64,000 nucleotides of DNA from Henriciella sp. (lineage in GTDB: Bacteria > Pseudomonadota > Alphaproteobacteria > Caulobacterales > Hyphomonadaceae), in contig JAEPOM010000008.1 in the NCBI GenBank assembly GCA_017642885.1, positions 93,716 to 157,715 on the forward strand. The letters are read 5' to 3'. The position numbers and the translations under genes are program-made. Position 1 is the stretch's first letter. Each line of letters opens with the position of its first letter. The notes beneath the pieces were generated by a model that was not told the DNA's origin, made no database searches, and was given only the letters and a program-made list of their open reading frames with translations. Below, in pieces: positions 19,716 through 28,782 of this stretch.

Positions 19716-20969
19716 TCATGAATCGCTTGTGCGGAGTTTAGCGTTTTTCGTCGCTATCTGTCCGTTATCAGTGAGTAGGTTAAGCGAGACCGCCTGGATG
19801 CTCGTTGGAACCGACAAGTTCCCACATCTTGGATAATCGACAACTTTTACACTGTTGAGCCAGTGCTGAATTCTATCGTCAGTCACGACGATACGGACGC
19901 GGTTCCAGCGCCCGTCTGCATACACCCGCTTGGGACGGCCGGGCTCAGATAGATTGATGGCTTCATGTGTGTCGGGGGAGCTGCCCATCAGGTGCGATGC
20001 CGGACGGGTCTCACCAAGGGCGGCGTCATTTAGTATGGCGTAACGACCTTCGCAGGCGTTTCCGTCGTATTCGAACGAATAATCCAGATAACCTTCGGCG
20101 GCATCGTCCATCTGCATATCGATCACAAATTCAAAGCCATCTGATGCGACGTCGACGGTCGCCGCACCATCCAAAAATTCGAAGGCTTTCCAGCCCTTCT
20201 CAATCTCGATTTCGCTGACCTGATTATCCAGCCATCCTTCAACCAGGGCTCCTCGTTGGGCCTGCATAAGATCACTGGGTTGTGGATCTGTCAGAACTCG
20301 CAGATTACGCCATTCAGTGAAGCTACCGAGATACTTTTCTTCCTGTCCAATGGCATGGACTTGAAGGGCGACAAAGCCGGTGGCGTGATGATCTCCCGTC
20401 ATATGCGCGCACGGCACGCCATTGACCCAAGTGGCTATGACTGACCCAATGGCTTCAATCCGATAGGCGTTCCATTCGCCGTGCTGGTAAGCGGCCTGGC
20501 AATCGGGATTGCGCGCCATGGAGTGACGCCAGATATGGACACCTTCATGGTAGATGCCGCCGGTCCAGCGACGCTCGCTTGGATCAATGTCCAATTGGTA
20601 ACCAACCACGCCGCTCCATGTGCCGGGGGCCAGTTCGGTTCTAAACTGCACGCCAGAATTAGCATCGCCGATTGATCGGGATTCAAACTCGAGCATGAAA
20701 TCGGAATACTCTTCGTCGGTCGCGAGAAAGCTGTTGGGCGTATCGAATATATTGGTGCCGCGAATGACGCCGTCTACAGATTCGTATGGAGCCTCGCCAT
20801 TGACCTGGTTCCATCCCTCCAGGCTTTGACCATCGAACAGTTCAACCCAGCCAGTCTGTTCTTCTGTGGGGGTAGTCACGTGCCCACAACCCGCCAGCAT
20901 GACGACACATATCAGAGCGCCAATTGTGCCCTGAACGATAGAGGAATTCGCAGACTTATCGTTCATCAT
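19716..20969 (-). CDS. DUF1080 (3-keto-disaccharide hydrolase-like) lipoprotein
   Basis: VMLAGCGH lipobox; GWVELFDGQSLEGWNQVNGEAPYESVDGVIRGTN; GVQFRTE; terminal second DUF1080-like unit. Confidence 0.8.
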   Translation of the reverse strand: MMNDKSANSSIVQGTIGALICVVMLAGCGHVTTPTEEQTGWVELFDGQSLEGWNQVNGEAPYESVDGVIRGTNIFDTPNSFLATDEEYSDFMLEFESRSIGDANSGVQFRTELAPGTWSGVVGYQLDIDPSERRWTGGIYHEGVHIWRHSMARNPDCQAAYQHGEWNAYRIEAIGSVIATWVNGVPCAHMTGDHHATGFVALQVHAIGQEEKYLGSFTEWRNLRVLTDPQPSDLMQAQRGALVEGWLDNQVSEIEIEKGWKAFEFLDGAATVDVASDGFEFVIDMQMDDAAEGYLDYSFEYDGNACEGRYAILNDAALGETRPASHLMGSSPDTHEAINLSEPGRPKRVYADGRWNRVRIVVTDDRIQHWLNSVKVVDYPRCGNLSVPTSIQAVSLNLLTDNGQIATKNAKLRTSDS

Positions 20970-22681
20970 AGCTGGCCTTCTTTGAGTAGTTCAACAGCAT
21001 GACGCGCCGCTCTCGCCGTAAGCGCCATGTACGTCAGAGACGGGTTTGCGGTTCCGCACGAGGACATGCACGCTCCGTCCGTGACAAACAAATTCGCCGC
21101 ATCATGAGTCTGGTTCCAAGCGTTGAGGACCGATGTAGACGGATCATGTCCCATACACGCACCGCCCATTTCATGCGTCTTTCCACCAACCAAAACGTGC
21201 TCATCGTCCGGCGTTCTGGCGGACGCAATATTGGTGCATCCTCCTGCCGTTAGCAGTTCGACCGCGTCGATCTCGGCTTGCCGGATCATTTTTCGTTCAT
21301 TCTCCCGGATATGGCAATCGAGATGCGCGAGCGGAATGCCCCAAGCGTCAGTTTTTGTCGGGTGCAGCCGGACCGTATTATCGGCATAGGGCAGCATCTC
21401 TCCAAACATTCCGATGCCGAAGCTCCAGGTTTGCCAGTCGCCCACTCCGGATTTCGCCTCCGCGCCGATTCCTGCCCTCGTGCCTGAATGAGTTGACCGA
21501 GACCGTCGCGCCCCGCCTTGGAACCCAAACCCGCGATGAAAACCCTGTTCTTCGCGGCGGTCATGCCGATAGTTCGGGATGTAGATCCCCGTTGGCTTTC
21601 GACCAAACTCGAATCGATCGTCAAAACCGGGTACTGTCCCATTCGCGCCCGCATGACCAAAATGATCCATGATGTAATTACCCAGCTGACCAGACGAATT
21701 AGCGAGGCCATTCGGAGTGGTTTCTGAGCGTGAGTTGAGAAGAATATGGGTCGACGCAATTGCCGATGCGTTCAGGAAGATGACCCGCGCCGAGAACAAT
21801 CGCTCCTCTTTGGTGTGATAGTCGATAACCTTCACATGCGTTGCCCGTTTCGTCTCCGGATCGAAGACCACTTCGCTGACAATCGCATCTGCCATGACGG
21901 TCAAATTTCCGGTGCGCTCTGCTGCTGGCAGAGTCGCGGAAAGCGATGAGAAGTAAGCGCCATAAGAACATCCGCGCATACAGTAATTGCGTGACTGACA
22001 GGTGCCTCGCCCGAGTGATGTGTGAACGTCTCGGGTCTCGCTGAGATTGGCACAGCGACCGATAATCATGTGACGATCGTCAAAGTTCTGATTAATGTTT
22101 GCGGACACAAAGTCCTCTGCGCAGCTCATCTCCCATGGCTTCAAGAAGTCGCCATCTGGCAGATCGGGTAAGCCATCTTGCGCTCCAGAAATCCCTGCGA
22201 AAGCTTCTACGTGATCATACCATGGAGCGAGATCATCATATCGAATAGGCCAGTCGACGCCGTGTCCATCTTTAGCGTTCGCTTCAAAATCTTTTGGGCC
22301 CCAGCGGTAGGATTGGCGCGCCCATGTCAGCGAGCGCCCGCCAAGTTGATAGCCCCTTGTCCACATGAAAGGACGATCTTCAGGGTAGGAGTAAGGATGA
22401 TCTTTTTCGTCGACAAAAAATTGGATGAACTCATTGCGATAGGTCCATCCTTTGCGCTTCAGCATTAGATAGCGACCTTGCTCATCATATAATTCCGGCA
22501 CCATGCCGCGGTGTTCCATATCCCACGGTGCCTGGAAGTCGGTATACTCTGAACTCGGATGATCCAAATGGCGACCGCGTTCCAGTACCAGGGTTTTCAA
22601 GCCCTGTTCGCAGAGCTCCTTTGCAGCCCATCCACCCGAAATACCGGACCCCACAACAATGGCATCAAAGTCTGTGCTCAT
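20966..22681 (-). CDS. GMC family oxidoreductase (gluconate 2-dehydrogenase-like large subunit)
   Basis: MSTDFDAIVVGSGISGGWAAKELCEQGLKTLVLERG FAD motif; MGGACMGHDPSTSVLNAWNQTHDAANLFVTDGACMSSCGTANPSLTYMALTARAARHA. Confidence 0.88.
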   Translation of the reverse strand: MSTDFDAIVVGSGISGGWAAKELCEQGLKTLVLERGRHLDHPSSEYTDFQAPWDMEHRGMVPELYDEQGRYLMLKRKGWTYRNEFIQFFVDEKDHPYSYPEDRPFMWTRGYQLGGRSLTWARQSYRWGPKDFEANAKDGHGVDWPIRYDDLAPWYDHVEAFAGISGAQDGLPDLPDGDFLKPWEMSCAEDFVSANINQNFDDRHMIIGRCANLSETRDVHTSLGRGTCQSRNYCMRGCSYGAYFSSLSATLPAAERTGNLTVMADAIVSEVVFDPETKRATHVKVIDYHTKEERLFSARVIFLNASAIASTHILLNSRSETTPNGLANSSGQLGNYIMDHFGHAGANGTVPGFDDRFEFGRKPTGIYIPNYRHDRREEQGFHRGFGFQGGARRSRSTHSGTRAGIGAEAKSGVGDWQTWSFGIGMFGEMLPYADNTVRLHPTKTDAWGIPLAHLDCHIRENERKMIRQAEIDAVELLTAGGCTNIASARTPDDEHVLVGGKTHEMGGACMGHDPSTSVLNAWNQTHDAANLFVTDGACMSSCGTANPSLTYMALTARAARHAVELLKEGQL

Positions 22682-22691
22682 CGTACGCCCC

Positions 22692-23270
22692 TCAGTACCG
22701 GTTCTCATCAACCAAGGCCAAATAATCGGCCTCAGAGACATTTCCCGTGTACTGACCGGGGATGAGCACAAAATCTGGATTTGCGGCTTCGCTCGTATAG
22801 TGGATGTGAAAAATGAGCCACTTCACGCGACGATAGGATTTGACCGGCACAGTATCCAAATTTTCTGAGAAACTTGCTGCATCTATTTCTTGCAAGAATT
22901 CCTTCCGCTTGTCCTCCGGCATGTTTAGATAATTAGATTGATACCTCGCCAAAGCTTCGGCCTCCAGGCTGTCGATAAAGTCTTCGATTTCGAGCTTTGT
23001 CCTTTCACCCGCCCATTTCAGCATCAGCTGATCGAGATAGAGGATGGTTTCGGTGTCTGCGGCGCCAACCGTCTCGGTCTGAGGGATCAGCATGTCCGCG
23101 ACGTCGGACAAGATGGCGGCCTGATGGGGCGGGAAGTATTCGAACGACGTTCCGAGAGTGGTTTCAAGAGGCAAGTCTTCGCCTCGACCGCACGCTGATA
23201 GAACGATCCCTGCGGTCGCCAACACGCCGGCATTCAAAACCAACCTTCTCGTAAACTTTGCGTCTGTCAC
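22692..23270 (-). CDS. Gluconate 2-dehydrogenase subunit 3 family protein
   Basis: Twin-Arg-like/lipobox N-terminus TRRLVLNAGVLATAGIVLSACG; FFPPHQAAILSDVADMLIPQTETVGAAD (read as EYFPPHQAAILSDVADMLIPQTETVGAAD in the ORF); adjacent to the GMC subunit. Confidence 0.8.
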   Translation of the reverse strand: MTDAKFTRRLVLNAGVLATAGIVLSACGRGEDLPLETTLGTSFEYFPPHQAAILSDVADMLIPQTETVGAADTETILYLDQLMLKWAGERTKLEIEDFIDSLEAEALARYQSNYLNMPEDKRKEFLQEIDAASFSENLDTVPVKSYRRVKWLIFHIHYTSEAANPDFVLIPGQYTGNVSEADYLALVDENRY

Positions 23271-23361
23271 GATTTGCCCCTACCGACCCAATGCCAGGAC
23301 GATGACCAAAACCGCCACCTAAATCAAGAGATTGTCGATTTAGCTAGGAGCTCCATAAGAA

Positions 23362-23841
23362 CTAAGGTCGTTCGTCCAGTGCGCCAACATCCAGGATGGG
23401 GGCAGCTTCCAAGTCTTCTGCGTCGAGAAGAGCTGCGACGCGCTCCAGCGACGAAACCAGCATCGCCTGGTGCCAGTCGGGGAGGGATTCAAAGCGCGTT
23501 TGAAACGTGTCCTGCAGCAGGTCCGGGGAGGAGGTGATGACGCTTTGTCCTTCAGGCATAAGGGTGAGCCAGACCCGGCGGCGGTCTTCCTCGCAACGGC
23601 GACGCATAAGAAGACCGCGCGCAACGAGCTTATCGACCAGGCTGGTAATCGTCGCGTGCTTGAGTTGCGTGAGTTTCGAGACGTCGCCAGCGGAGATCTC
23701 CCCACGCTCGGCGAGAATCTGCATGACCAGGAGCTGCGATGGCGTCAGCTTGACCTGAGCGGCGAGCATCTTGGAGGCTTGTTCCGTTTTGCGCTGGATT
23801 TGTCTCAGCGCGATCAGGGCATCTTCAGATCGGATACTCAT
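23362..23841 (-). CDS. MarR family transcriptional regulator
   Basis: LTPSQLLVMQILAERGEISAGDVSKLTQLKHATITSLVDKLVARGLLMRRRCEEDRRRVWLTLMPEGQ wHTH. Confidence 0.88.
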   Translation of the reverse strand: MSIRSEDALIALRQIQRKTEQASKMLAAQVKLTPSQLLVMQILAERGEISAGDVSKLTQLKHATITSLVDKLVARGLLMRRRCEEDRRRVWLTLMPEGQSVITSSPDLLQDTFQTRFESLPDWHQAMLVSSLERVAALLDAEDLEAAPILDVGALDERP

Positions 23842-23860
23842 GCGTAGGACCCTTCCTCAT

Positions 23861-25861
23861 TCAACTGTGTTCCCCAAGCGCTGCTTTTAGCGGGGCGAGA
23901 TAAAGCTCGAACGGCCGCCACTGTTCTTGGCCTGCACGCGTGATTGGTTGGCGTACTTGCTCGGAACTGGCGGTTCGAACGGCGCGATCGGTTTTATGAA
24001 AGTCTACGCACGCCGCCTCAAAGGGCAACTCACAATAATCGAGCAGGCGGCGTATCTGTTCCTCGAGGTTTTCCAGAACATCTTCATGTTGCACTCGAAG
24101 GATGCGGCCTTCGGGTAGAACGCTATCCCAGTGCGCCATGAGGTCGACATAGCCGCGATAGTACTTTCCGATCTCGTCCAGGCCGTAAGTAAATTCCTGT
24201 CCCTCGGCAAAGAGCTGTTTGTACCCCGACCAGCAACAATCCAGCGGCGCGCGCCGTGCGTCGATGATTTTGGCATTCGGCAGGATCAGATGGATCAGTC
24301 CGATGTGGCGGAAATTGTTCGGCATTTTGTCGGTAAAGAACGGCGCGCTGCGGCGATGTACTCGCGTGTTTTCGATATAGTCTTCGCCGAGCGCGTGAAG
24401 CTCATCTGCGGAGAGCTCGGCCAATACGCGCGGATAGCGATCGCGATCGGTCGCCAGATTACGGCCGCGCAATCGATGCGCCAGAGACAGGATATTAGGT
24501 AACTCTAGCGTACCGTCCACCTGGCTGTGAGAGGCGAGGATTTGTTCGATCAGGGTTGAGCCAGCTCGTGGCAGTCCGACAATAAAGATAGGATCCGGCG
24601 CCGGGCAGCCTTTGCCGCTTTGCGTGCTAATCATCTCAGGCGTACAAAAGGTCTTCTGGGCTTCAAATTCATCCTGCATTTGTGGGGTCGTGTAGCGGGT
24701 CTGTTTCTGTTTTAGCGCGTTCCCGAGCTGATAGTTCTGAAAGGCCTGCTCGTGATTGCTGCGATCCTCAAAAGCTTTGCCGAGGGCAAACGCGATATGG
24801 ATCTGAGACATGGTTGTCAGGTAAGCCCGTTCTTGCATGGCCTCCATCTCGCGCACCTCATCATCGGAGAAGCGATAGGTCTTGAGGTTGGCCAGCGCGT
24901 ACCAGGCATCTCCGTAATGCGGGGCCGTACGCAGCGCGGCTTGGTAGGACACAATCGCCTCGTCGGAGCGGCCACAGGTTTTCAGCGCATGGCCGCGTGA
25001 GGTCAGCGTGGCAGGATCGTTCGGTAGTTTGGCGAGCACTTTTTCGAACGCGTCCAGCGCCGTGTCATAGTCGCCCGCCTGCATGCTCTCGATCGCGAAC
25101 AGTGACTGGAAAACCGGGCTTTCAGGATCGCGCGCCAGCAGGGATTTGGCTTGCTCAAGCGCTGCAGTAAATTTCTGACGCTTGCGCAAAACCTGGATGT
25201 GATCGATCCGCAGCTGGATATTGTCCGGGTCGAGTGCGATGGCGGTCTCGAGCAAGAAGTCGGCATCTTCGTGTACGCCAAGGCGAGAGCCGATATCGGC
25301 AAGCAGGCGCATGCCTTCGATATTCTGCGGCTCCTTGCGCAGGAAGGTCCGCGCAATCTCCTCGGCGCGTAGAATGCGTCCCTCGTGCAAGTGATTGGTT
25401 ATAGCGAGCAATTCACGCGGAAGGGCTTTGATCCGTTGCAATTGAGCGAGAGCCTGATCCGCCTCGGCGGTATTGCCAGCAGCATGAAGCAGATCAGCTT
25501 GCGCTCGCCAACTGGCGGTGAGCGCCGGATTGCATCGCGTCGCATTCTGGTACGCGAGGAGGGCGCTTTGATTATCGCCCGTCGCTTTGCTCAAGTGACC
25601 TTCTTCCTGGAAAGCTCGACCATAGTCGGGGGCCACTTGCTTCAAGGCTGCCAGATGAGCGCGGGCCTGGTCGATATTGCCAAGATAGCGCGCGGCCACC
25701 GCCGCCATGTAGAGACCATCCTGATCGTTACTCTCAGCTGCAAGAAGATCTGCCGCGAGCTTTGACGCCTCGACAAAGTTTCCCGCCTGCATGGCAGCTT
25801 GCGCCCGCTTGAGGCGCTCAGCACGAGAGGCAGCAGCGTTAGAGTCCATCGGTTGGTCCAT
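23861..25861 (-). CDS. Tetratricopeptide-repeat sulfotransferase family protein
   Basis: N-terminal TPR array; C-terminal PIFIVGLPRAGSTLIEQILASHSQVDGTLELPNI PAPS-binding loop and FFTDKMPNNFRHIGLI. Confidence 0.9.
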   Translation of the reverse strand: MDQPMDSNAAASRAERLKRAQAAMQAGNFVEASKLAADLLAAESNDQDGLYMAAVAARYLGNIDQARAHLAALKQVAPDYGRAFQEEGHLSKATGDNQSALLAYQNATRCNPALTASWRAQADLLHAAGNTAEADQALAQLQRIKALPRELLAITNHLHEGRILRAEEIARTFLRKEPQNIEGMRLLADIGSRLGVHEDADFLLETAIALDPDNIQLRIDHIQVLRKRQKFTAALEQAKSLLARDPESPVFQSLFAIESMQAGDYDTALDAFEKVLAKLPNDPATLTSRGHALKTCGRSDEAIVSYQAALRTAPHYGDAWYALANLKTYRFSDDEVREMEAMQERAYLTTMSQIHIAFALGKAFEDRSNHEQAFQNYQLGNALKQKQTRYTTPQMQDEFEAQKTFCTPEMISTQSGKGCPAPDPIFIVGLPRAGSTLIEQILASHSQVDGTLELPNILSLAHRLRGRNLATDRDRYPRVLAELSADELHALGEDYIENTRVHRRSAPFFTDKMPNNFRHIGLIHLILPNAKIIDARRAPLDCCWSGYKQLFAEGQEFTYGLDEIGKYYRGYVDLMAHWDSVLPEGRILRVQHEDVLENLEEQIRRLLDYCELPFEAACVDFHKTDRAVRTASSEQVRQPITRAGQEQWRPFELYLAPLKAALGEHS

Positions 25862-25867
25862 ACAAAG

Positions 25868-25895
25868 GCAGCGTTCTGACGGATCAGAACGCTGC
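25868..25895 (-). terminator. Intercistronic hairpin (terminator/attenuator-like)
   Basis: Perfect 12-bp stem GCAGCGTTCTGA / TCAGAACGCTGC with 4-nt loop, between the TBDR stop and the TPR-sulfotransferase start; only a short T run follows. Confidence 0.6.
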
Positions 25896-25920
25896 GCTTC
25901 TTATCTAAATGAGGGTGGCT

Positions 25921-28491
25921 TTAGAAGTCATAACCGACTCGGACACCAATCGTGCGCGGACGCAGCGGCGTCACACGTTCGCGGTCGAACACGAAATTGT
26001 TGCTGAGTTCAGCGTACTCGTTGGTCAGATTCGTCGCGAACAATTCCGCCGACCACTGATCCGCCGTGACACCAAGCGTACCGCCGAGCGTGACATAGCC
26101 ATCGATGTCGGCCTTGTTGATCTCGATAATATCGCTGACTGAATCATCAGAGAAAACCAATTGCGGCATCACGTGCGCGGTGAGGTCTGATCCGGCGATT
26201 TGTGTCTCCAGATCCCACTCGTAACGCGCGCGGAGGTTGCCCTGCCAGGCTGGCGCGAAGGCGAGGTCTGATCCAGCCAGCACGTCATTGGTTGGTGTCA
26301 GCACGTCCGTGACTTCCGTGTCGAGAAGAGAGAACGCGCCCGCAATGGTCAGACCCTCAACGGCATATGGCGCCCAGGTGAAATCGCCTTCGATGCCCTG
26401 GATCTCAGCGTTCGCAGCGTTATCAGAGAAGAACAGATTGACGATGGACGGATCAAAGATCGTCGTCTGCAGGCCTTCGACTTTCACAAAGAACGCAGAA
26501 CCGTTGAAACGCAGTGAGTTGTCGAACAGCTCTGTTTTCCAGCCGAATTCATAGTTCTGGACGTCATCGGTATCGACCGCGAACGGCACGGTGTAGCCGT
26601 TCGGTCCTGCTGCGCCACCAGGGCGGTTCAGCAGGCCTGGGCGGAAGCCTTCAGAATATGTCGCGTAGAACAACAGATCGCTGTTCGGCGTCCAGGTGCC
26701 GGTCAGCTTGTAGATTGCGCCGTCTGTCGCGGCTTTGTCTGGCGCCCCGACCGTATTGTTTGGAGCGAACTGTGCGGAGATGTTGGTTCCGAACGCCTGA
26801 GCGTCTGTCGCCGATCCAAGGTTGAAGAATGAGGAATTGGCGGAGCCTTCAAGATCCACTTCAATGTCATACCATCGAGCGCCGACAGTGACGGCAAACT
26901 GATCGGTCAGGTCAAACGTCGTTTCACCGAACAGACCTAATTGCTCATCTGTGCGCAACACATCATTCCGGAAGATCACGCCGGTTGGGAAAGGACCCGG
27001 ATTACTGAAATAGCCGGGTGCAGCATTACCAATCTGGCCTGTCACAGCCGTGTTCGTCAGCGGGTAATTTGGAGCGAAACCGGTGGTTACCCCGTCAAAA
27101 CCGACTGCGAATTCTGAACCCGGATAGGTGAAGTCGTTCAACTCCGTGAGTTCAAGATCGGAATAAAACGCTCCAAATGTCGCGCGCCATCTGTTCTCAC
27201 GAGGCGTGTTAAATCGAAGTTCGTGGGTTTGAACTTTGGTCTCTGTAGAAGAGTTCACGAACAAGTTTGGTGCCTGACAGGTACCTGCGGGTCCCCCGGC
27301 GCCGGGATAAGTCACCGAACCATCGCAGATATAATAAGGTAGGTACTGACCCACGAAGAGATAATCGGAATAGTCGACTGTCTGATCGGTTGTTCGCTCG
27401 GTGTAGGCGCCTGTGTACAGCGCTTCGAGCATGCCGAGACGGCCTTCCAGCGTCCAGCTCGTATTGTGGAAGCTGTCTTCTAGATCATCGTCCGAAAACC
27501 GCTCGATGTCATAATCATCAAGCTCCGGATCAGCGAAAAAGACGCCTTCGCTGTCAAGCTGCTGCTGCGCATGCGAGACGAGCAGGCTCCAATCGGAGTT
27601 GAAGTCATACTTACCCGCCACGCGGAACCCGGCATAAGTCGTGTCATTGAAGTCGTTCTCGACCCGGCTGGAATTGTTAGCCGAGAGGAAGGTCACACCA
27701 GACAGGTCAGCGCCCGCCTGAAAGCCGCCCCGGTTCGCCGAGACAGGGACGCCATTGTCGCGAACCGTGCCGGCTGCGCGGAAACGACCTGACTCAGCCG
27801 TGCTGCGCGTGCCGCCCACATTATCGATATAGCCGCCCTGTCGGTCGGTATAGACGACGCCCCGAAGTGCAAACTTGTCGGTCACGGGCACGTTGAGCAT
27901 GACCTCAACGCTGTTGCTCATTTCTCCGCCTTCAGTGAAGGACGTCGATGCTTTTAAGGACGCGTCAAATCCGCTGAAATCTGGCTTGTTGGTAATAAGG
28001 CGAACCGTGCCCGCTTGTGAGCTCGCGCCAAACAGGGTGCCTTGTGGGCCCGAAAGGACTTCGACGCGTTCCAGGTCAGCTGCATACACATCCAGATTTC
28101 GTCCGGGCTGCGCAAGCGGTTGTTCGTCGAGATAGAAAGCAACGTTCGGTGCAAGACCGGCAACGCCCGCGGTTGTCAGGTTTGGCGTGGTTGAAGCCAG
28201 CCCGCGGATATAGATCGTGTTCTGACCTGGACCTGAGCCGCCGGCGGTGACGCCTGGCAATTGAATGAGGTAGTCCGTGAAATTCTTCACTCCGAGAGAC
28301 TCAAGCTCTTGCTCGCCAAGCGCGTTGACTGCGACTGGAATGCTCTGCGCGCTTTCTGAACGTTTTGTGGCGGTCACGGTGACCGTTTTCAGACGGCGTG
28401 AGTCGGCTTCGTCGGCATCCTGGGCTACGGCGCTCATGCCAAATAGACTCGTCATGGCGATCAGTGAGACGCCACTCATTAGTCGAAACAT
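25921..28491 (-). CDS. TonB-dependent receptor
   Basis: TVTVTATKRSESAQSIPVAVNALGEQELESLGVKNFTDYLIQLPGV; VEVLSGPQGTLFGASSQAGTVRLITNKP; terminal RVGYDF. Start placed at MFRLMSGVSLIAM. Confidence 0.92.
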   Translation of the reverse strand: MFRLMSGVSLIAMTSLFGMSAVAQDADEADSRRLKTVTVTATKRSESAQSIPVAVNALGEQELESLGVKNFTDYLIQLPGVTAGGSGPGQNTIYIRGLASTTPNLTTAGVAGLAPNVAFYLDEQPLAQPGRNLDVYAADLERVEVLSGPQGTLFGASSQAGTVRLITNKPDFSGFDASLKASTSFTEGGEMSNSVEVMLNVPVTDKFALRGVVYTDRQGGYIDNVGGTRSTAESGRFRAAGTVRDNGVPVSANRGGFQAGADLSGVTFLSANNSSRVENDFNDTTYAGFRVAGKYDFNSDWSLLVSHAQQQLDSEGVFFADPELDDYDIERFSDDDLEDSFHNTSWTLEGRLGMLEALYTGAYTERTTDQTVDYSDYLFVGQYLPYYICDGSVTYPGAGGPAGTCQAPNLFVNSSTETKVQTHELRFNTPRENRWRATFGAFYSDLELTELNDFTYPGSEFAVGFDGVTTGFAPNYPLTNTAVTGQIGNAAPGYFSNPGPFPTGVIFRNDVLRTDEQLGLFGETTFDLTDQFAVTVGARWYDIEVDLEGSANSSFFNLGSATDAQAFGTNISAQFAPNNTVGAPDKAATDGAIYKLTGTWTPNSDLLFYATYSEGFRPGLLNRPGGAAGPNGYTVPFAVDTDDVQNYEFGWKTELFDNSLRFNGSAFFVKVEGLQTTIFDPSIVNLFFSDNAANAEIQGIEGDFTWAPYAVEGLTIAGAFSLLDTEVTDVLTPTNDVLAGSDLAFAPAWQGNLRARYEWDLETQIAGSDLTAHVMPQLVFSDDSVSDIIEINKADIDGYVTLGGTLGVTADQWSAELFATNLTNEYAELSNNFVFDRERVTPLRPRTIGVRVGYDF

Positions 28492-28782
28492 ATTAAATCC
28501 CTCGGGGGTTGCTACGATCGCGCAGGCCAACGCCTAATTACGCAGGGCACACAAGAATCGCGATCGGTCGATGGTGTCAGCTCCCTATCAAATAGTTCGA
28601 AGATAGAAAGAATGGGCGCTGCTATTCATGTGCTATTTGTTAGATTCTAGAGCCCAATGTGCCAAATTTGCCGCAGTTACGGGCCGTAAAGCCAGGAAAT
28701 CGGTAGAGCCGTGTGCGCCTGATGCTTTGAGGATCGACATAATTCGTGCATGACAAACCCGAACAAACATCACGAGTGACAA

